A stretch of DNA of 64,000 nt from Rhipicephalus microplus (Eukaryota > Arthropoda > Arachnida > Ixodida > Ixodidae). Positions 48,546-60,961 of the stretch are shown piece by piece; the first letter of the stretch is position 1, and each line of letters begins with the position of its first letter. Where the stretch lies: positions 111,555,505 to 111,619,504 of the forward strand of contig NC_134703.1 in assembly GCF_043290135.1 (NCBI RefSeq). The letters are read 5' to 3'. The position numbers and the translations under genes are program-made. The notes below the pieces were generated by a model. That model did no database searches, was not told the origin of the DNA, and was given only the letters and a program-made list of their open reading frames with translations.

Positions 48546-49639
48546 CTCTAAAACTAAGCTCCAGGCACATATTTATGAGCAATATTGCCGACTGGTCATT
48601 ACATAAATAACGTTGTATGGCTGTCACTTACATCACGAAACCCGTCTGGTCAGCCGTGTGTGGCGCGTATCCAATAACCAGGGACCTTGCAATACGAGTA
48701 TGCTGCAACACGCAATTCACAGCTCATATCACCTCATGAACAGCCAGGACATGCAGCGTTTGGAAATTTCAACACGAGATCTTTAAGGAAGCCGTGCCGC
48801 AAAAAAAAGTGTCTGTGGCACGAGCGTTATTGGTGAAATATCAGACGGACGTAACGAATAAATATCATTCCTCGAGTTGCACTCAAAGCCACGCAATAAG
48901 CGCCTGTAGGTCAAGGATTATACCACGGAGCTACTCCACTACTTGAAACAGCTCCAGGGAAATCCTCTGCACAGGCATCACGTCGTGGCAATTACGTCAA
49001 TGTTGCAATGTTGCAGTGTGGTTGCAATGTTGGCTACCCGCTTCCGTAGCAATGTAATACAACCGTTGCATCTTCACTACTATATGGCTCCCTATTCTAT
49101 AGTAAACTATCGCTTGGTAACAAAGGAATACGCCGCAAACCACTGTTTACATTACGTGCATCATCGCACCCTAGCGCGCATTATATATGTATACGTTTCG
49201 ATGAAAGTGACGTCTATGCTCTAACGTGAGCGCCAACGTTACGTCCGACTAAAAGCTACACTTTCTGCATCAATGCAGTCACTTTGTTTGGTAAGCCCAT
49301 TATACGCGTATAATTAATCAATATGCAGAGAAGCGTCGATTCGCCTCGAAACGCTTGAAAACAACAAAAAATGTTGATCAGGCTGCGTCTCGCTTATTAC
49401 TGCTCCGCATAATATCGACTCCCCCATTGAGTGGCATCAGTTTTAATCTTCTTCGTATTTCAGGAACCTAAGGTAGAAATTCGGCTAACTCAGCATTGTG
49501 TATAGACCCTCTGAAATTCTTAAAACTATGCCGAGGTAGCCTAACGCATAAGGTGTTGTGCTGCTAATCTCAAGCGCGTGAATTCCATTTTCACGCGGGA
49601 GGTATATTTAATAAACAACCTTGTGTCTAAATTTAGGTT
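48546..49639. other. No gene recognised
   Basis: A tRNA-like string at about 49530-49600 ('gaggtagcctaacgcataaggtgttgtgctgctaatc') may be a SINE head, but it has no good B-box. Confidence 0.4.
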
Positions 49640-50005
49640 CACGGGAGAAACCCTCGGTATGGTGTGGTATTGTGTGGCATGGTATGGTATGGTATGTGTG
49701 GCAAGGGAAAACTTTATTTAGGTCCATCGGGGCGTGAACTAGCATGTAGCGGGCCACTCCATCGTTGGGACAGATAGGCCTAACCTTTCCGCCTCGTCTT
49801 GGGCCGGTTGGACTGCCCATAGCTGCGTCCTTAAATCCGTAATGCGTACCGCCACGTCCCACTTTGACGATGTAACGTTTTCAACCCGTAACGCAGGGCA
49901 CCGCCAGAGCATATGATCTAAGCTGGCAAAGTATCAGTAAAGCGGGCTCGGTCCTTGAAAATTAATCCGGAGTTTTCCGCTATGATGTGATCGTACTATT
50001 ATCCC
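49640..50005 (-). pseudogene. LINE C-terminus and 3' UTR with (TACCA)n tail
   Basis: Minus-strand pieces read LDHMLWRCPALRVENV and, further on, WAVQPAQDEAERLGLSVPTMEWP. This parallels the knuckle and WAVQRARPIAEDIA of the 11.2 kb fragment, so the two belong to related LINEs. The 3' part has AATAAAGTTTTCCC, followed by an irregular TACCA/ATACC repeat (49657-49697). Frame changes are needed, so it is dead. Confidence 0.6.
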
Positions 50006-50213
50006 GTTTCCGACATGTGATACTCCAGCAAATATCGTGCATACTCAGATGGCATCCTTCTTAAAAACGTCTACATGAAATCTCTCCAGTTCCACTGTTA
50101 TCGAAATTTTGAGCTCGCTTAATCACGAATAGTGCATGAATGCGATTCCCGCACTGCAGGAGACGGCTGTAATAATGCTTGCTTCGCCTTACCTGGTTCG
50201 ACGAAACCTATAT
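50006..50213. other. Spacer, possibly upstream LINE sequence
   Basis: No clear motif. Confidence 0.35.
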
Positions 50214-50214
50214 T

Positions 50215-50302
50215 TTGTTTGTTTGTTTGTTTGTTTGTTTGTTTGTTTGTTTGTTTGTTTGATTGTTTGTTTGTTTGTTTGTTTGTTTGTTTGTTTGTTT
50301 GT
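50215..50302. repeat. (GTTT)n microsatellite
   Basis: About 21 units with one GATT variant. Confidence 0.96.
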
Positions 50303-51999
50303 CAGTCATCAACACCACCTGCGTTCTTTGATGAAGATTCATGTGCCAACTGGGCTTTTCCAAAACTATGCCACACTGCTTTATCGAGTATATCGTGTAT
50401 GGTTAGGTGTAGCGTTCGCGTAATCTTATCCATTTTGTAATGGGAGGGCGGACAATGCTCTCTGCTATGCCTGTCGCGCGAGGAGACACCACATCCTGCG
50501 TGGCTGCCACCACCTATACGATGTTCAGAGACAGTCACTGGCGTCGGTTCTAAAGCACCATGGCAATAGACGAATGTCTGCTGAATGTATTCTTAGAGGA
50601 TATCACAGCCAACGGCGACCAAGCAACTCTTGAAATTTCTAAGAAAAACTAATTTGTACAAGCAGCTGTGACAGCATTGTCTTGTATCCTGCGAGCATGG
50701 TGGACATGTAACTGATTGCATGTTTTTGTGTGTGCTGTGCTATGTGTAACTTTATCTCTGTTTCCACTATTTTCTATACCACTTTCAATATCCTCCTTCG
50801 CGTTACCACGTATAGGGTAGCAAACCGGCTTTTCTGCACTGGTTAACTCTCATGACTTCACTCCTCTATTATTTCTTCTTGTTTTTTGTTTTTTTTTTTG
50901 CTTGCTTGCTTGCTTGCTTGTTTGTTTGTTTTTCTCAACTCACGACTACGATTTCGACGTCATGATATTCAGGAAAGAATGATGATATCAACGAACCCAG
51001 ATGCTTTGTGTTTCAAGGGATGTCAGCTACCAGCGAGTGAAAGCCAGGCAAGCAGACATTGCTCGCAAGCGTTGGCGCCGATCCTCGAAATCCGGGCTCC
51101 GCGGCGAGGTGGGAGCTTCAGTCGAAAAAACGAGGTAAACGGACGGGAATGTCGAAATGGTTGATGCTACGGGGAAGGAACACGACATGATATGTACAAA
51201 GTGATTGCAGCACTGCTCGAGTACCGATACAAAATAAAAGGAAAACTCAAAAGGAACCGTCGTTTAGGGAAAGGTTGTCAAGATGAAAGATCGCCCCTCC
51301 GTGACGGAGGGCCGCTCACGTCGTTCTTCTTGGCGTTGTACGAATCAAGAGAGGCGCCTCGAAAATGTAAAAATGATTGAGTCGGCGAACAGGAAGACGG
51401 TGAGAGCAATGAGGGAGGGTAAAGAAACGAGAACATATAAAATATGTGGTGCTACACCTCATTTGTGCAGGGGGTGGAAGCAAAACACCTGTGCAAGCGT
51501 TGGAAAGGGAAAAAATACACATAATGGGGTTGTGAAAACAAAAACAGGGCTTACGCTTCGGGTAGGGAAGGGTGCGCGCTTTCACGTGAAAGGCGGGAAA
51601 AAAAACGTACATATGCATAGATAAAAAAACGCATGTTCAACGAGAATATGAAGTGAACGATGTGTGCTTTAAGAAAAATTCTGAGGGAAGAAAAGGAAAG
51701 AAGGAGGTTGAGAAAGGTGAGGCCAAAGAAAATGCGTGGCCGAGGCGGCGGCAGCGCGGGCGGCCGTCTTTCCAAAAATAGCCGACGCTAGCATCGATTG
51801 GAGAGAGCAGCGGCGGCAGTGCACAGACATAAGCACGCACGCGCGCAACACCGGTTGAAGCGGGCCCACCTTACGCTGGGCTCCCGGCTTGTGACGCAGG
51901 CATCCCTACAAAGCAACGTGTGCTCTTGCGTGGGCGCTGGACAATCCGTCTCTCAGACGCTGCGCTTTGCGGCGAGACGCGACCGCAAAAGAATCGGGA
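50303..51999. other. No gene recognised; (CTTG)n; CpG-rich end
   Basis: A T-run plus (CTTG)n/(TTTG)n tract lies at 50881-50935. From about 51700 the sequence becomes CpG-rich and leads into the candidate promoter below. Confidence 0.45.
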
Positions 52000-52011
52000 G
52001 CAAGAGGAGAT

Positions 52012-52107
52012 TATATACTCGCGTGCACAGTGAACTCCGCTCAGGTGACGAAGGGCCAAGACGGTCGCCGTTGGATTAGTGAGTGGTGGGCGGGAGATCA
52101 GGTAAGC
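52012..52107 (+). promoter_or_regulatory. Candidate TATA promoter and non-coding first exon
   Basis: TATATA begins at 52012, and TCAGGT, with its A at 52043, lies 31 bp downstream, the normal TATA-to-start distance. About 58 bp later, ATCAG|GTAAGC (GT at 52102) is a strong 5' splice donor. The region is CpG-rich from 51700. No ATG lies between, so it would be a non-coding leader exon of a gene or repeat going rightward. Each signal alone is common; the spacing is what makes it worth noting. Confidence 0.35.
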
Positions 52108-53639
52108 GTCGTCTAGACCATAAAACAGAGCTCCAAGAGGTTTCGGAAAAACCGAAGGGTCGAGTCACACGTGTGGCCAGACACTTTATGACGTCACAGA
52201 GAAATGGAGAGAGGGTTAGAAAGGCAACGAGATAAATCCGGAGAGGTTCAGCGAGCAAAGTCCTGTTGGATCCTCAATAATGGAGAAGGACAAGTGCAGG
52301 TGACGCAGAAAGGTACACTTACTCAGACACACACTGTCTAGTTATATAACAATTTGGATTGGGTTTAAGTGTGAAAGCACTGGCGTGCTTGCATTTAGGT
52401 GCGTGTGAACGAAACATGTGTGGTCAAAATTATTCCGTAAATCCCCTCACCCACATGTCTCGTTGTATTATCCTTGTATTGACACGAATTCTAAAATTTG
52501 AAACAAAAAATGGAGGTTTTGTTTGAAGCAGTTGTTTGACAGCCGCAGTCACATAGGAGGGTAGGGTATACCGTTGAACAGCGTTGAAAACAAACTGACG
52601 CTGTTCTTCTCTGTTCGTGTTACAGGAACAGATCTTTTACACACAAACATGAAAACCTAGATGAACACTGAGACAAAAATGTTTTGCGTCTGTTTTGTTT
52701 TTCTGTTGTATTAAGTAGCTAACGACCCCCTTATCATGTCTGGAAAGCTCGCTTCCTCTAGCGCGCAAAGGTTAATAATTTGGAAATGTTTTTATACCAC
52801 CCTGCCGCAGTTTAGGTATTATAGTGAGCGCCGAGTGAGGCGGGACAGTAGTTATCACGTAAACGTAGTTGGTTACGGGGGCACAAAAAACCCTGTGCAC
52901 ATGAGCACCACGTTTATAATTGTTTTGAGTGAAGGGTTCCCCTGACACGTTGTAAATGCGTGAGCCCCCAAAAATACACTACCTAGGCAAATACATCAGC
53001 CTTTGTACACGCGTCACATCTTCCCTCCTCTTCCGAACTCCGTCGCTGGATTTCGTGCCGACCGGTTGTGCCCCCGCGATCTCCGACGACAGCGCAGCTC
53101 TGGCTGACTGGCTCGCCCTCCGCCATCTCCTGACGCCGACATGAGCTCTCGCCGAGTGGTGCCCCATCCTCGGATTCGTGCAACTGTGTCCATGTTTCCT
53201 ATTTTCCTTACTTCCGTACGTGACTATCCCTGCGCCTCGCTCTCTCCTTCCGCTCCTTTTATCTCTATACATTTTAAACCTATCCTTTTAATCCCTTCTT
53301 ACCACCACCCCTCGTGAGCTACTGTTGAGGTGTCCTCCCCCTGAGAGACAGTTACGAAGCTTACTTTTCTTTTCATTTAAAAATCACCCCCCCCCCTTTT
53401 CCAGTTGAACAGGTCTGCTAGAAAAGAACGCTCACGAAAATCGCGGCAGCCAACGTGAACCCGTGACGTAACAGGCGGTTGGTTGTTTACACAATAACCA
53501 AAGGCGCGTTTCACGTGCTGTGTCGTGACAAACACTCTAAAAGTTACGTTAAATGTGTTCTAAGCTATACTGCCCATTCAAACGTTGTAGATGATTAGTG
53601 AAGAAAAGTTTAAATTCAAGGCTCATTTTTTTTGTTATA
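52108..53639. other. No gene recognised
   Basis: Contains a CpG-rich patch at 53000-53160 and a C-run at about 53388. No exon could be assigned. Confidence 0.45.
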
Positions 53640-53830
53640 TACAATAATAATGATACCTAACAGACAATAATGCCAAGTATAGTATAGCGGATGTTATTAG
53701 AAGTAATTGTAGAGCAAATGGGAAGAAGGAAAAGTGGACGAAAAGATAACTTGCCACCGGAAGGATCCGAATTTGTGACCTTCGAATAACGTGTACGATG
53801 CTCTTCCACTGAACTGCGGTGGCGGTCATC
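53640..53830 (-). mobile_element. tRNA-derived SINE, third family, minus copy
   Basis: Its reverse complement aligns through head and tail with 54306-54490: 'ccgca/taa gttcagtggaagagcatc', 'ttattcgaaggt', 'ccggtggcaagttatcttttcgtccactttt', and then 'ctacaattacttctaataacatc'. The head's A- and B-boxes are mutated. A C13 run borders it at about 53830. Confidence 0.68.
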
Positions 53831-53942
53831 CCCCCCCCCCCCCATACACTTTGTAGCATATACCCGATGAAGTATACCCTATATATTGCCCTGAGCGTTC
53901 CTTATTATCGCTCTTGTTACTTCGGCTTTCACCCACCAAGCC

Positions 53943-54263
53943 TGTCAGGAATGCTCAGTGAAAACTGCACCTCATTGTTCGAGAAGGATCACGATTATTG
54001 ATGGTCGCTGAAATTGCTTGCTAGAAGCGAACACTCGAGATTATTCCAAAGCTTGCGCGACGACCAGTGATAAGGCTGGAATATTGGACGGCACACGTAT
54101 AAAGGCTGATGCACTTCGCCAGTTGGCGGTTGGTCAACCGCTCTCAGTGTCAGTGTGTATCGGTGTAATCTGACTTTTAGTTGACCGGTCACAGGTTCGG
54201 CCAAATAAACAGTTGGATCTTCCAACGACAGTCTGCTTCATTCGTCGACGTCACCCCGTGACA
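53943..54263 (+). mobile_element. Candidate solo LTR
   Basis: The ends TGTCA...TGACA form a 5-bp inverted pair. It contains TATAAAG (54098), TCTCAGTGTCAGT (54142-54154) and CAAATAAACAG (about 54200), in LTR promoter then poly(A) order, over 321 bp. No target duplication was identified and no internal sequence is adjacent, so a solo or decayed LTR is inferred. Confidence 0.5.
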
Positions 54264-54305
54264 CGTTTAAATGCACATTTGTACTTTATAGAGTAGATGG
54301 GTGGA

Positions 54306-54490
54306 TGATTGCTACCGTAACTCAGTGGTAGAGCATCAGATGCTTTATTCAAAGGTTGCAGGTTGGGATCCTGCCGGTGGCGAACTACCTTTTCGCCCAC
54401 TTTTTCTCTTCACGTTTACATTACAATTACTTCTAATAACATCACCTGTAGTTTTCCCGGCATTTCTGTCTGTTGGTTATCGTTAATATT
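54306..54490 (+). mobile_element. tRNA-derived SINE, third family, plus copy
   Basis: Head 'accgtaactcagtggtagagcatcagatgc', 'caggttgggatcctgccgg', then the family tail 'acaattacttctaataacatca' and 'ctgtctgttggttatcgtt'. A partner in the opposite orientation lies 480 bp away. Confidence 0.7.
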
Positions 54491-55790
54491 ATAGTTGATT
54501 CATGTGTGTTCACACATATTTATCCCACTGGTTATCTCGCCTTCCATATTTTGTATCAGCACTCTTTTACGTCAGCGGTGTAAAAAAAAGGAGAAGGAAT
54601 AATTGGAAGTCAGAGACTGTTCAGAACGGACTGTGCTGCTTGCATATGGTGCAGCGTGCAAATGCAGTGGCAAAGACAGAAAACGACAAAAACAAAAAAG
54701 AACGGGCGTTACATTCATCAAAGTGTGAAGTGAGCAGTGTATGTGTGCTTAGTTGGGAAAAACAAAAGATATGAGTAAGCGTTGCAACAGCTGAGATAGT
54801 GATCAAGAAAAGTTGCGCAAAAGAAAAGAAGCGCTATTTCTGCTTTCCAGAAGGGAGCGCGACTCAGTGCGTCGTGACGGCTGCGTAGGCAGCGCATTCC
54901 TCAAGAAATACGAGGCGCGAGCTCATTGCGAGCTATACTGCTGACGCCCCTTGTAGTGTACCCCAATTAAGCACATTCAGCAAATGTTTCGAAATTTCTC
55001 GCTCTTTGGGAGCCGTCCCAACATGCCCAGGTCAACTAGAAAGACGGGAGAGGATAGAGAAACCGGTGTACTCAAAGGAAAGCGAAAGGGGCCTCCTTGC
55101 GACGATTTAATCTCGTTAGCACCGCTGTACTTGGAAGTGCAATAAATGGATAAGACGCGATGAAAGTGCGACGCTAAATCTCTTGCGTAGAAACCTTTAC
55201 AAGGCTCGCAAGCGGACTGTCGTTGAGACATGCTGACGCTAGGACGAATCACACAGGATTCCTGGCAATGTCAACAAATGAAAATCATACGCTGACGCAG
55301 CGGGCATTTCTGGCACTGAAGTGCTTTCGTGTAAACTCTCGACATTTGGGAGCCTGTACGTGATGCGGCACGAAAACCGTCCGAGACATCGGGAAGACGT
55401 TTAGATTCAGCGAAATAGTCCGAGCTCCGAACGTGATGTCTAAACAATGTGATGCTTCGTCTTGTCTCATCTCGTTTACCAGCACAGGCAATGTGCAACG
55501 CACTGATAGGGAACCTGATTGCTGTGGGGCCGAAGTCATAAAGCTTGCATTTTGTTAGTGACATGCTGCGTTGGCGGCCAGCCTTCACTAATCTCTTGTC
55601 CTGCATTTGGATAGGCTGAAATTCTCTCTTAGGGTAGACTTCTAACTTGACATGGTATTGTGAAAGCTGATCCAGAAGATGCCGCTAGACCACTCACTTT
55701 TAGGCAAGCCATACCTGTCGCGCGAAAATATTTATTGGTGTGCATCCTGTACATGATATCTATATCCTAATAGCAGCGCGCCACTGTATA
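54491..55790. other. No gene recognised
   Basis: 'ttgggagcc' segments at about 55010 and 55348 suggest two diverged related units, but no element was delimited. Confidence 0.4.
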
Positions 55791-55923
<133 letters not shown>

Positions 55924-56103
55924 ATTGTGTTGATTTCATTATCAGAGTGCTTTCTCATCGGCTGTTTTTTCAATCAGTACCCAGCAGATAGAGAGAGAGA
56001 AAGCGGGAAGAAGAAACGATTTAACCAGGCTGATGCAGATTGTCAAGCCTGCAAGTGTCGAAAGGAAACTGAAAAGAGGAAGTAGAAAATTTGTCCTCGT
56101 TTC
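55924..56103. other. Spacer
   Basis: Nothing seen. Confidence 0.5.
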
Positions 56104-56117
56104 CCTCAGACACATCT

Positions 56118-56296
56118 GATTGATTCATATATGGGGTTTAACGTCCCAAAACCACTATATGATTATGAGAGACGCCGTAGTGGAAGGCTCCGGAAATTTA
56201 GACCACCGGGGGTTCTTTAACGTGCACCCAAATCTGAGCACACGGGCCTACAACATTTCCGCCTCCATCGTAAATGCAGCCGCCGTAGGATTCGAA
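56118..56296 (-). mobile_element. 5'-truncated Ruka-like SINE with perfect 14-bp TSD
   Basis: The body is very close to consensus ('ggggtttaacgtcccaaaacca', 'gagagacgccgtagtgg', 'gtgcacccaaatctgagcacacgggcc') but stops just into the head at 'gccgtaggattcgaacc'. CCTCAGACACATCT flanks both sides (56104-56117, 56297-56310). This is the youngest-looking SINE here. The lost head was never inserted. Confidence 0.9.
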
Positions 56297-56310
56297 CCTC
56301 AGACACATCT

Positions 56311-57934
56311 AGTTCGTCCCAAGCAGTTGCATACACACTGCTGAGGCTGACGAAGGGAAACCAGGTAGTTGTGGTGCTGCGAATCGCGGACGCTCGCGAG
56401 GTGATGAGTTCAAGATTTTTCTGTTATGCTGGGCCTGTACGATAAAATGAGGATTTATGAACACCGTAGCGAGTAAAGTCGTGAGCAATATAAAACTGAC
56501 TGCTTTGATCACTGACAGGTGCGGCAAGTTTGCCAAGTTAAGATGCATAATTTCAAGTGAGCAGTGCCTACAATACTTTTTTTTAGTTTGTCCCACCTAC
56601 GTATCCTTGCTTTGACTCCGCTTTTTCTTATGGGCTATCTATTTCAAGGGTGAAATTGCCTTCATTATGATATAGCGGCTGAAAGCAATCGATAAGCACA
56701 CATGTGTTCAAAGCACTGAATGTTCAGGTTGAAACCGATGTCTTGCAGTGCGATTCCCCACAACTTTATCCCGAATTGTCGGTATTTAAACCGACATTCA
56801 GTGTGCCCTTTTATATTCTTTACGAGTGTACGTATTGTGCTACAAAGAGAATGCGTTAGTTACGCCAAAATGGGCTTTTTTCACGGTAGGTATTAGAACA
56901 TTAAACCCCAGGAAAAAATATGCGTTCGTCTATAGACACTGGTACAGCCATTTCGTACAACTACCAGGCTGCTCTACATGTTTTTGCCGTCAACGTGGCG
57001 GTAGCGAGCACGTTGACGCTGCAGAAAAGCTCGATAAATTATCGCGACTCGTTTAGTATTGAGCTCTCGCTGGCTGTCATCGAGTGGGCCCGGGGCAATC
57101 CGTACGTAGCCAGTGCACGCTTCGATCTGTGGACGCAGCTTCCCAGACGCCCGATTTCTGGAATCCGGTTCCTGGACATGTTCCAAAGACGGCGGTCGAC
57201 AAGCACGTGCCCTCCCCCTTTTCTCTACGGACCGTAGCCGCTCTTGCGGAAACCTGAAACTGGAAATGTCGGCGGCGATTATGTTGGCTTCGTGCAACGA
57301 ACGGTACCCCTAATCGTTTCTAGACAAGACAAATGTGCGAAGGAACGAGAGCTAAGGGAATTTTATTCTACTTCCTATCGACAACGTACTTGGTCGATAA
57401 GGGGTCGATACTTCCCCCTTCCATCAACTGGCAGCTGCACTGTCTCTCTCCATGTGTAGCTGTCTGACTTTATCTTTTTGTCTTCAACGATTAGTCTAGA
57501 ATTTTTTTTTACAAAGTTGTACTTTGCTTGAAGAAAATACACAAACATTGAAACATGTATTCAAGTTGAAAAACCTGACGCGTCTTTCTGAATCAATGTT
57601 CTGACCCTCCTATGGGAGCGTGTTCTCATTCAAGGTTGTGAATGCTATCTCTGCAATGTATCCTTATTGTAACTACGGCACCTGTATCAGCTTGAAGTGA
57701 TTGGCACGATAGCCTGAATGGTGCGTAAGCACACGCAGCAGAAAAGTTGCTACCGCCTAAAGATATTGTTTGACTTTACAGCCTGTGTTATTCACACACC
57801 CCTCGGTTTAGGGGTTTTTGACGCTTCTCGCACACTTTGCTTACCTTGAGCTCTTTCCTTTTTATTTTTTCTTCATTGAAACCAATATGTCTGCTTGCTT
57901 CAACCTCATGAATAAAAAAAATGATGGCAGATCC
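56311..57934. other. No gene recognised
   Basis: The frame at 56920-57237 is CpG-rich and codes about 105 residues with no motif that I know. An exon cannot be excluded. Confidence 0.4.
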
Positions 57935-59095
57935 ACGAGGTGAATGATGATGAGATTGGGCGAAGCTTCTGGAAGTAATGCTGTGAAATTTTCATCAGTT
58001 GATTCGCCCAATAAAAAAAGACGTGAAACGATTGATTAAATGTTTTATCAAACTTTTGTTGCGGGTTTTCGTTGTCCTTTCATTATGACTGCTTTGTGGT
58101 TGGTGAAATGTAAGATAAGTTGTTCTTGCACTGGTTGCAGATGAAAGTTGGCAAACACGATGTCGATGCAGGTGCCTCTGATGGTGGTTGGGTTGGGGTT
58201 TTCAGAGGAGATTCATTTGATTCCGAACTTTGTGACATGTGATGCATCAACCAATGTTTGCTGGGGTCTGTAATGTCAACGTTGAAGTCACCGATGAGCA
58301 TGAAAGGTTTTGACTTGTATATACACATGTCTTTGTCGATGAACAGTTTGATGTCTTCAATGGGAAGATTTGGTTCCGGGTACAGTATCAAGACGGTGAT
58401 GCCACCAAAGTCGACTGCAGCACTTCCTCCATCGTTGCTCTGTGTGCAGAGTGCTAGTTCTATATCTCGAGCTTCTTCGGCTTGCTTTACGTAAACTGCA
58501 TCGGCATCCTTATCCATACGAGCACACACCGACGGCAATGAGCATCGGCCACTACAAACCTGTATCGATATGGTTTTGGTTATAAAACCATTGCTTTAGA
58601 AAACACCTGGCGTCTTTCGTTAAGCAGCTGGCGTATTCTTTTTGTTTTGCTTTAGAAACATCTGGCGTCTTTTCGTTTTGCTTTTAGAAAACATCTGGCG
58701 TCTTTCGTTGGTTTACTTGATCAATCAACGGCGTTTTGAACAAAAATTTTGTATTGTTTAATCACGCACAGGAGAAATCTCACCAGGCACTACCTTGGAG
58801 GTAAACAATGGCTGCTACTGGGAATGAGAGACAGCAGAAGTCGGCTTTTAACACTTCTACTTCTACTAACGTTTCCTACTGGAACATGCCAATGGCTGCT
58901 GACGGGGAATGAGAGACAGGAGCATTCGGCTTTTAGTTAACGCGCACGCCACGAACTTTTTATTGTTCAACAAAGCACAGGAGAAATCTCCCACCGGCAC
59001 CACCTTGCAGGTCAAAATGTTACGCTTGTTACACACTACGTCTACGACTACGAGGGACGAATGGGTGCTGCTTTAAGAAGCTTCGCCCCTAAAAA
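57935..59095. mobile_element. Repeat element with endonuclease-domain remnant
   Basis: GGGCGAAGCTT (57958-57968) and its exact inverse AAGCTTCGCCC (59078-59088) mark the two ends. Between them lie an endonuclease/exonuclease/phosphatase-type pseudogene (minus) and, right of it, internal duplications: 'ctggcgtctttcgtt' three times at about 58609-58710, 'cacaggagaaatctc' twice, and 'gggaatgagagacag' twice. The class is uncertain (Helitron-like or other). Confidence 0.55.
58080..58538 (-). pseudogene. Endonuclease/exonuclease/phosphatase (EEP) domain remnant
   Basis: The main frame reads FGGITVLILYPEPNLPIEDIKLFIDKDMCIYKSKPFMLIGDFNVDI, with the GDFN(V/I) catalytic-type motif. Its expected C-terminal end, TCIDIVFANFHL...LHFTNHKAVIM, is present at about 58080-58170 but in a different frame, so at least one frameshift has occurred. 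The SDH-type histidine motif appears as NHKAV. EEP domains of this kind occur in mobile elements. Cellular nucleases are less likely given the flanking repeats. Confidence 0.6.
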
Positions 59096-60953
59096 TGAAA
59101 ACTCATGAAATCATTTTTGTAGTAGAGAACATTGAATGATCGTCAAAAATATTTCCTCAACACGGAAGCAGGTTTAGTACGCTGCGCTGTACCCTGGGCA
59201 CCGAGAGTAGGGATGGTTACGATAATGATGATCTTAACAATATTGTCACCTACTAAGTCAGGGTCATTAGCTGAAAGTATCGTTTAACGCCGTGTGTACA
59301 TGCCATGAGTGTGTGCACCAATGAGTAAGCGATTGAACAATCCGTAATGTTCGCACGTTTAGAGCTGCATGACATGACTCAATGAACGCGCACAGGCTTG
59401 AGAAAGCCAGTGGCCCACCGCCAAACCGAAATAAGAGACGCATGCATGGGTGCAGTCAACCATTAACCTCATCCAATTTATTCGAGGCTACTTCGTGTGG
59501 ATGGCAACTGTTCAGGTAACAAAAGTGAGAACGCCTGCCCATTTTATACGCATATTAGTGGTTACTTTGCATATATATTTATTTCGCTTGCTCGCAAAGT
59601 TCCGCTAACAGTGAATAAACCTAATGCACAGGCATCACAATGCATTATTTCTCTCACATGCAATAAACACTAAATCTTAATTTCAACTGGCTCGCGATTC
59701 CGCGTTCACGTGATTCTTGCACATCCACAATTGTAACACGCAAGTAGCAAAATTCTACATTACAGAGATTTTTAAGAAAAAGCTAGATAACCTTGAGGCT
59801 GGCTTCGTTTTTGAGCCTGTTTGTCGCAGCTACATCGAGGGAGAAAAAGCGCGGTTTCGAATTGTGCAAATACGGTAAGTGAATGGTAGTTCTTAGTTTG
59901 TCTTTATAATGAGATAGCTTCTTAATGTTCGTTAAAGATGTCATTGTAAGTTACGTACATCCATATAATCTCAATATACTTCAAAATGAGGTGTAGGTAC
60001 ACATCATCTGTAGCGCTGAACATTTTTCTGCGAAAAAGAAGCAACGCCATCATGTCTGAAAGAAATTGTCACGCCAGAGCGCGTGCGCGGACGGAGAGCT
60101 TAATACGCACGCCTACAATTGGCCCCTAAGCATGTGCGAGATTCCGCCACGTACTAGCTTGACTGCAGTGCCATGAAGGAGTCTAAGTAGGATAGCGAGC
60201 TGTTTCATCCGTGTCTGGGCCGGGAGGTAAGTATAGCAACCGGCATGTTCCTTCCACGACTCGACAACAGCTCGCGGTAATTATTCCATACCGACATACC
60301 AAGGAAACACGGCGAGGATGAGACGATGCACGGGCTTTTCCCCATGGCATGTCCGAAGCGTGCGCCTTAAGCTCCAGATTCCCCGCCGCTGCTTTCTTAA
60401 TGTGTCTCGCCGATTGCCCTGCAGCTTCTTGTGTGGGTCTTAGTGAAGTGGTCATATCATGGTGATAGCCCTTAGTGACACTGTGTTATTTGAGAAGCAT
60501 ACCGTAATCCGCTCCCAGTCAACTCCAAGCTGAGCGTTGGCGCGAGTGTGACGACACCCGAATAGAAATAAAAACTCATCGTAGAAAGAGATAATTGTTG
60601 AAGCTAAGTGCTTGATACACTTGACACAGGAGCATAAGTTTATTTAAGTTAAGGACCAAACTGTAAGGATAGTTAATAGAAATTAATCCAATGATTTTAT
60701 TGAAACAATAGATGGTCTTCTCGGCGCAGATGGGATCTTCGCGACACCAATAGCGAACCATAAACCACGCGCTTTTTTATGCAAGGCCTCTCGGATCTGA
60801 TTGGGCAGTGCGACAGAACACGAAGTTAACCGAAAGAAATCACCGGATCACACGAACAATGACATGTGAGAGTCATAGCCAGTCACACGAGTCAATTATT
60901 AGGGTCGTCTTTAATATTTGTGTTAGCTTCGGCGCACTAGATGGACAAGCACT
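59096..60953. other. No gene recognised
   Basis: AT-rich; no supported feature. Confidence 0.5.
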
Positions 60954-60961
60954 AAAGTACG
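60954..60961. repeat. Left 8-bp TSD of MITE
   Basis: AAAGTACG, versus AACGTACG at 61179-61186 (7 of 8). Confidence 0.65.

Noticed and set aside
56920..57237. 105-codon CpG-rich frame as an exon
   Set aside because: No recognised motif, and overlapping frames are open on both strands. Possible, but not supported.
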